NCBI RefSeq assembly: GCF_014303395.1
Contig: NZ_CP060298.1
Span: 3,615,001-3,679,000 of the forward strand
Reading direction: 5' to 3'
Length of the DNA stretch: 64,000 bases
Source: Nakamurella sp. PAMC28650
GTDB lineage: Bacteria; Actinomycetota; Actinomycetes; Mycobacteriales; Nakamurellaceae
The translations under genes were made by a program, and so were the position numbers. This document shows positions 61,129-64,000 of the stretch, one piece after another. Below the pieces are notes generated by a model, which was not told the DNA's origin, did not search any database, and worked only from the letters and a program-made list of their open reading frames with translations. Each line of letters starts with the position of its first letter. The first letter of the stretch is position 1.

Positions 61129-61192
61129 CAACCCTTGATTCGACGACCTTCCATCAGGTGCGGTCACATTTTCTACTGGACCTAGGCACTAG

Positions 61193-62888
61193 CCTCGATC
61201 TTTCTTGAGATGGTCGGCCTTCCCTCTGCGCGATAGATCTGGTGTTGTGACGCCCGCCGCGGGGTCTGCGGGTTCGTCGGAGCGACCCAAGGTCACCTGG
61301 GTGGTGCCGGATTCCACGTTCCGGTGGTTCTTCTTGTTGCTGGTCGGGTGGGGTTGCTTGGGGTCAAGTGGCCTGCGGGAGGGTGTGCAGTCGGGTCAGG
61401 CCGGTGGTGAACAGGTGCCGGTGCGGGGCGTGCCCGGACAGCCGAAGGTAGGTGCGTCGGGATCGGCGGGCGATGATCCCGGCGACGGAGAACAGTTGAA
61501 GCCTCAGTCGTTTCGGTTCCCAACGGCGCGCTCCGGTACCCGTCAAGGCCAGCATCTGCAACCAGGCGGTCAGCTCGGTGGCCAACTGGACGACGGCGAC
61601 CCAGATCTGGTTCTGCGCGAACCCGGTGAGCGGCAGGTTCCGCAATCCGGTGTCCTTGGCGCCGCGGATCCGGTCCTCGCAGCGGGCCCGGTGCCGGTGC
61701 CGCAACTCCAGATCTGCGAGTTGCCCACCGGTGGTGTTGGTGACAAACGCGGTCAACCGGTTCCCGTCGACGTCGGTGAACCGCAACTGCGCCCCGGGAT
61801 GCGGACGTTCGGCCCGCACGATGACCCGCATTCCCGGCGGCCACGTCTTCAACGTCAGCATCCCGGTCGGTTCGGTGACCCACGCCCCGTCGCGGACCTT
61901 CCCGTCGCCGTCGTAGGCCGGGGTCCAGCCCTGGTCGGGGATCTGGTTGATCTTGTCCACGATGTCCTGCGACAACCCGAACCCCACCGAGTACGACAGT
62001 CCCTGTCCGGCCAGCCATCCCAGGAATTCGTGGGTGCCGCCGCCACCGTCGGCGCGGATCAACACCTTCTGGCCGATCCGGCCGATCCGACCGCCGCGGC
62101 GGGCGAACGGTAACTGCCGCAACGCGTCTTTGGTGACCGCGATGTGATCGGCGGCGGTGTTGGCGCCGGCCCGACCGGTGCGGAGCATCATCGACAGCGG
62201 CTCGCCGGTGCCGTCCGGGCCGTGATCGACCCACGACCCCAACGGATGGAACCCGAAGCCTTTCTTGTAGGTCGGCGCCGCCCACTCTTTGTCCGAGTGG
62301 GCGGTGATCAACGTGGCGTCCAGGTCGATGATCAACGGCCGGTCCCGCGACGCCTCGAAGTCGGGGGCATCCTTCCCGGCCAGTCTCCACACCCGATCGC
62401 GGACAACGCTTCTGGCGCGGTTGATCGCCGCCAACGCCGCCTGCGGGGTGGCGGCCAACGTGTTGATCAGCCGGGACACCGTGGGGTCGGACGCGACCCG
62501 CCCGAACACCGCGGGTTCGCTGCGCAGCGCCGCGATGTCGGCCAGGCAGTCCCCGCCGATGGCGACGCTGATCGCCAGGTCCAGCAGGATCTTCCCCGGG
62601 TCCAGCACTGCCCACTGCTTGCGCCACGGCGCCAACGCCGCCGACAACTCCCGGTCCAAACCGACCCTGCCGGCCGTGGCGACCAGCAGCACCGCACCGG
62701 CGTGGGACACCACCCGCTTCGCGGTCGTGTCCACTGTCAACGGCGGGTAGAAGCCGGTAGGCTGCTGCATCAGAAAGGTGCTCCAGTTTGCTGACGATGT
62801 GGACCTCGAAGACCCTCATTATCGCAGGTAGGGGCACCTTTCGCTTACTTCGAAACACCCCGGTCAGTATCCGCGTGAAAGCGCGAGG
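61193..62888. mobile_element. IS1380-family element, copy c (intact)
   Basis: 1696 bp flanked by CTAG on both sides (61189-61192 and 62889-62892), minus-strand transposase. Appears identical to copy b but in inverse orientation and without IS3-B. Its left end lies about 65 bases upstream of the first codon of the glycan operon, so it probably displaced that operon's promoter or now provides one. Confidence 0.92.
61364..62770 (-). CDS. IS1380-c transposase
   Basis: A 468-residue complete IS1380 transposase: MQQPTGFYPPLTVDTTAKRVV, LIIDLDATLITAHSDKEW, IRADGGGGTHEFLGWLAGQG, ELRHRHRARCEDRIRGAKDTGL, ending TTGLTRLHTLPQAT. It is the reference for the truncated copy b. ATG 62770 with a ribosome-binding site (AGAAAGGTGC region on the coding strand) upstream. 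Confidence 0.92.
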   Translation of the reverse strand: MQQPTGFYPPLTVDTTAKRVVSHAGAVLLVATAGRVGLDRELSAALAPWRKQWAVLDPGKILLDLAISVAIGGDCLADIAALRSEPAVFGRVASDPTVSRLINTLAATPQAALAAINRARSVVRDRVWRLAGKDAPDFEASRDRPLIIDLDATLITAHSDKEWAAPTYKKGFGFHPLGSWVDHGPDGTGEPLSMMLRTGRAGANTAADHIAVTKDALRQLPFARRGGRIGRIGQKVLIRADGGGGTHEFLGWLAGQGLSYSVGFGLSQDIVDKINQIPDQGWTPAYDGDGKVRDGAWVTEPTGMLTLKTWPPGMRVIVRAERPHPGAQLRFTDVDGNRLTAFVTNTTGGQLADLELRHRHRARCEDRIRGAKDTGLRNLPLTGFAQNQIWVAVVQLATELTAWLQMLALTGTGARRWEPKRLRLQLFSVAGIIARRSRRTYLRLSGHAPHRHLFTTGLTRLHTLPQAT

Positions 62889-62991
62889 CTAGTACCCGCC
62901 CGGTTCCGTCGACGGTCTGCGAGCACGGCAAGGCTGACCGTGCACATGGCAATCCGTTGCGGTCAGGCTCGAGGCGGAGGGCAGGGACCGA

Positions 62992-63177
62992 TCAGCCGAA
63001 CTGGCTGTCGGCCTCCTCGGCCGCCTGCAGCACTCCGGTCATCCACTCCAGGGCGTCGGACCGCGGTCTGGCGCCCAGACCCAGGTCCCGGGCCAGTTCA
63101 TCCATCGAGACGAAGCGCGTTCCCCGGTGACGGTTGTAGGACACGATCGCGGACTGGGCTCTGTTGGGCATGGACAT
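62992..63177 (-). CDS. small hypothetical protein
   Basis: A 61-residue protein: a polar N-terminus (SMPNRAQSAIVSYNRHRGTR) and a helical C-terminus (ELARDLGLGARPRSDALEWM). The frame is open further upstream, but I take ATG 63177 because beyond it the composition becomes random. It is divergent from the flavin monooxygenase gene, with 187 bases between the starts. No family recognised; moderate likelihood of being real. Confidence 0.5.
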   Translation of the reverse strand: MSMPNRAQSAIVSYNRHRGTRFVSMDELARDLGLGARPRSDALEWMTGVLQAAEEADSQFG

Positions 63178-63364
63178 TGCGTCAGTGTGAGTCGCCGTTC
63201 GCCCGAAAGCGCCGCTCGGGCCAGCCTTACACTCGAAAGCCAGCTCTGCGCGGTGATCACCACCTGAATCATGTTGGCGAAAGACTGTCCGTTTCCCCAC
63301 ACGGACCAGATGATCTGCTTCGCCGGACGCGTGCGGCAGAATGAAGGTCATCAAGGAGGACCGC

Positions 63365-64000
63365 ATGCCCCTGCCGTCGGACCCACTGCGCAAGCTGGGT
63401 TTCCTCACCATCGGCGTCTTCGACGGCGCTGATCCCCGCCCCGGTCACGAATCGACGCTGGAGGTCATCCAGCTCGGGGAACGGCTGGGGTTCGACAGCG
63501 CGTGGCTGCGCGACCGGCACCTCCAGTACGGGATCTCCTCACCGGTGGCCATCCTCGCGGCGGCCTCCCAGCGGACGACCCGGATCGAACTGGGCACGGC
63601 CGTGATCCCCCTCGGATGGGAGAACCCGCTCCGTCTCGCCGAAGACCTCGCCACCGTGGACATCCTGTCCGGTGGCCGGATCAACCCCGGGGTGAGCGTG
63701 GGCCCGCCGATGCATTTCGACCGGATCAAGGACGCCCTCTACCCCGATACCGCAGAGTTCGAGGACTTCAGCTACGAGCGGGTGGAGCGATTGCTGCGCC
63801 TCATCGGCGGTGGGACCGCATCGGACTTCAGCGGCGTCGAAGGGATAGAGGTCTTCTCGGACCGGGTCCAGCCCCACGCAGCGGGTCTCGCCGACCGGAT
63901 GTGGTACGGCGCAGCAAGTTTGAGGTCGGCGCAGTGGGCCGGCGAGCACGGCATGAATCTGCTCGCCAGCAGCGTCGTCAAAGCGGAGGAATCCGAGGAC
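63365..64000 (+). CDS. LLM-class flavin-dependent oxidoreductase (luciferase-like), partial
   Basis: From ATG 63365, with a strong ribosome-binding site AAGGAGG, 212 codons run to the window end without a stop. The protein is of the bacterial-luciferase-like monooxygenase family: KLGFLTIGVFDGADPRPGHEST, LGERLGFDSAWLRDRHLQYG, LAAASQRTTRIELGTAVIPLGWENPLRLAEDLATVDILSGGR, then DRMWYGAASLRSAQWAGEHGMNLL, in the usual order. These enzymes use reduced FMN or F420. The 3' third lies outside the window, so cofactor preference and partners cannot be judged. Confidence 0.92.
   Translation, partial: MPLPSDPLRKLGFLTIGVFDGADPRPGHESTLEVIQLGERLGFDSAWLRDRHLQYGISSPVAILAAASQRTTRIELGTAVIPLGWENPLRLAEDLATVDILSGGRINPGVSVGPPMHFDRIKDALYPDTAEFEDFSYERVERLLRLIGGGTASDFSGVEGIEVFSDRVQPHAAGLADRMWYGAASLRSAQWAGEHGMNLLASSVVKAEESED

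Overview
The window looks like chromosomal DNA of a GC-rich actinobacterium. RbpA, an Lnt/Ppm1 pair for lipoprotein acylation and polyprenol-phosphate-mannose synthesis, a SigE-type ECF sigma factor and DUF3558-like lipoproteins all point that way. The order of the housekeeping genes reminds me of Nakamurella and its relatives, but that placement is an impression, not something I could test. I see no rRNA, tRNA or CRISPR array.

Bases 1-20.4 kb are ordinary core genome: a 5'-3' exonuclease, M24 and S9 peptidases with an Lrp regulator between them, an MFS exporter preceded by a possible 27-codon leader ORF, an amidohydrolase, lnt, ppm1, rbpA, thymidine kinase, a phosphodiesterase, a membrane metallophosphoesterase, an M48 protease, an Nfo-like endonuclease, soxR and a sigma/membrane-protein pair. 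Three short perfect tandem duplications (22, 11 and 23 bp) lie within 2.6 kb here, and the first breaks a GNAT acetyltransferase gene.

Bases 20.4-47.7 kb are an accumulation zone of insertion sequences (IS427-type IS5, IS3, ISL3, IS66, IS110, IS1380) with little cargo. Cargo includes a TetR regulator with a hemerythrin/SRPBCC fusion protein, two DUF3558-like lipoproteins (one broken), a secreted tandem B-lectin and gene remnants. Target duplications allow two nested stacks to be read exactly. One is ISL3 inside IS3 inside a lipoprotein gene. The other is two IS110 elements inside an ISL3 element inside an IS427 element, followed by tandem IS1380 copies, one of which carries an IS3.

The most striking observation is in the IS110 elements. 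All three IS110 copies sit at exactly the same place, an AG/CT dinucleotide at positions 18-19 of an ISL3 terminal inverted repeat. Their non-coding ends fold like the bridge RNA of IS110-family recombinases. The presumed right-target guide differs between the two IS110 types (UUAGCAG versus UUGGUAG), and each version is complementary to the inverted repeat that its own element occupies. A second loop matches the element's own ends. This amounts to a naturally re-targeted, RNA-guided transposon parasitising another transposon.

Bases 48-64 kb return to chromosomal genes. There is a flavoprotein, a DinB/pentapeptide fusion, an aldonolactone-oxidase-like gene coupled to a GT8 glycosyltransferase, and a five-gene minus-strand operon linked by 4-base overlaps: a predicted glycosyltransferase, an ABC exporter, a GT4, a GT4-kinase fusion and an APH-like kinase. 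The operon looks like an uncharacterised glycan or glycolipid assembly and export system. An IS1380 copy has landed just upstream of it, and the genes at its two ends each show a one-base frameshift in a G/C run. The window ends inside a flavin-dependent monooxygenase.
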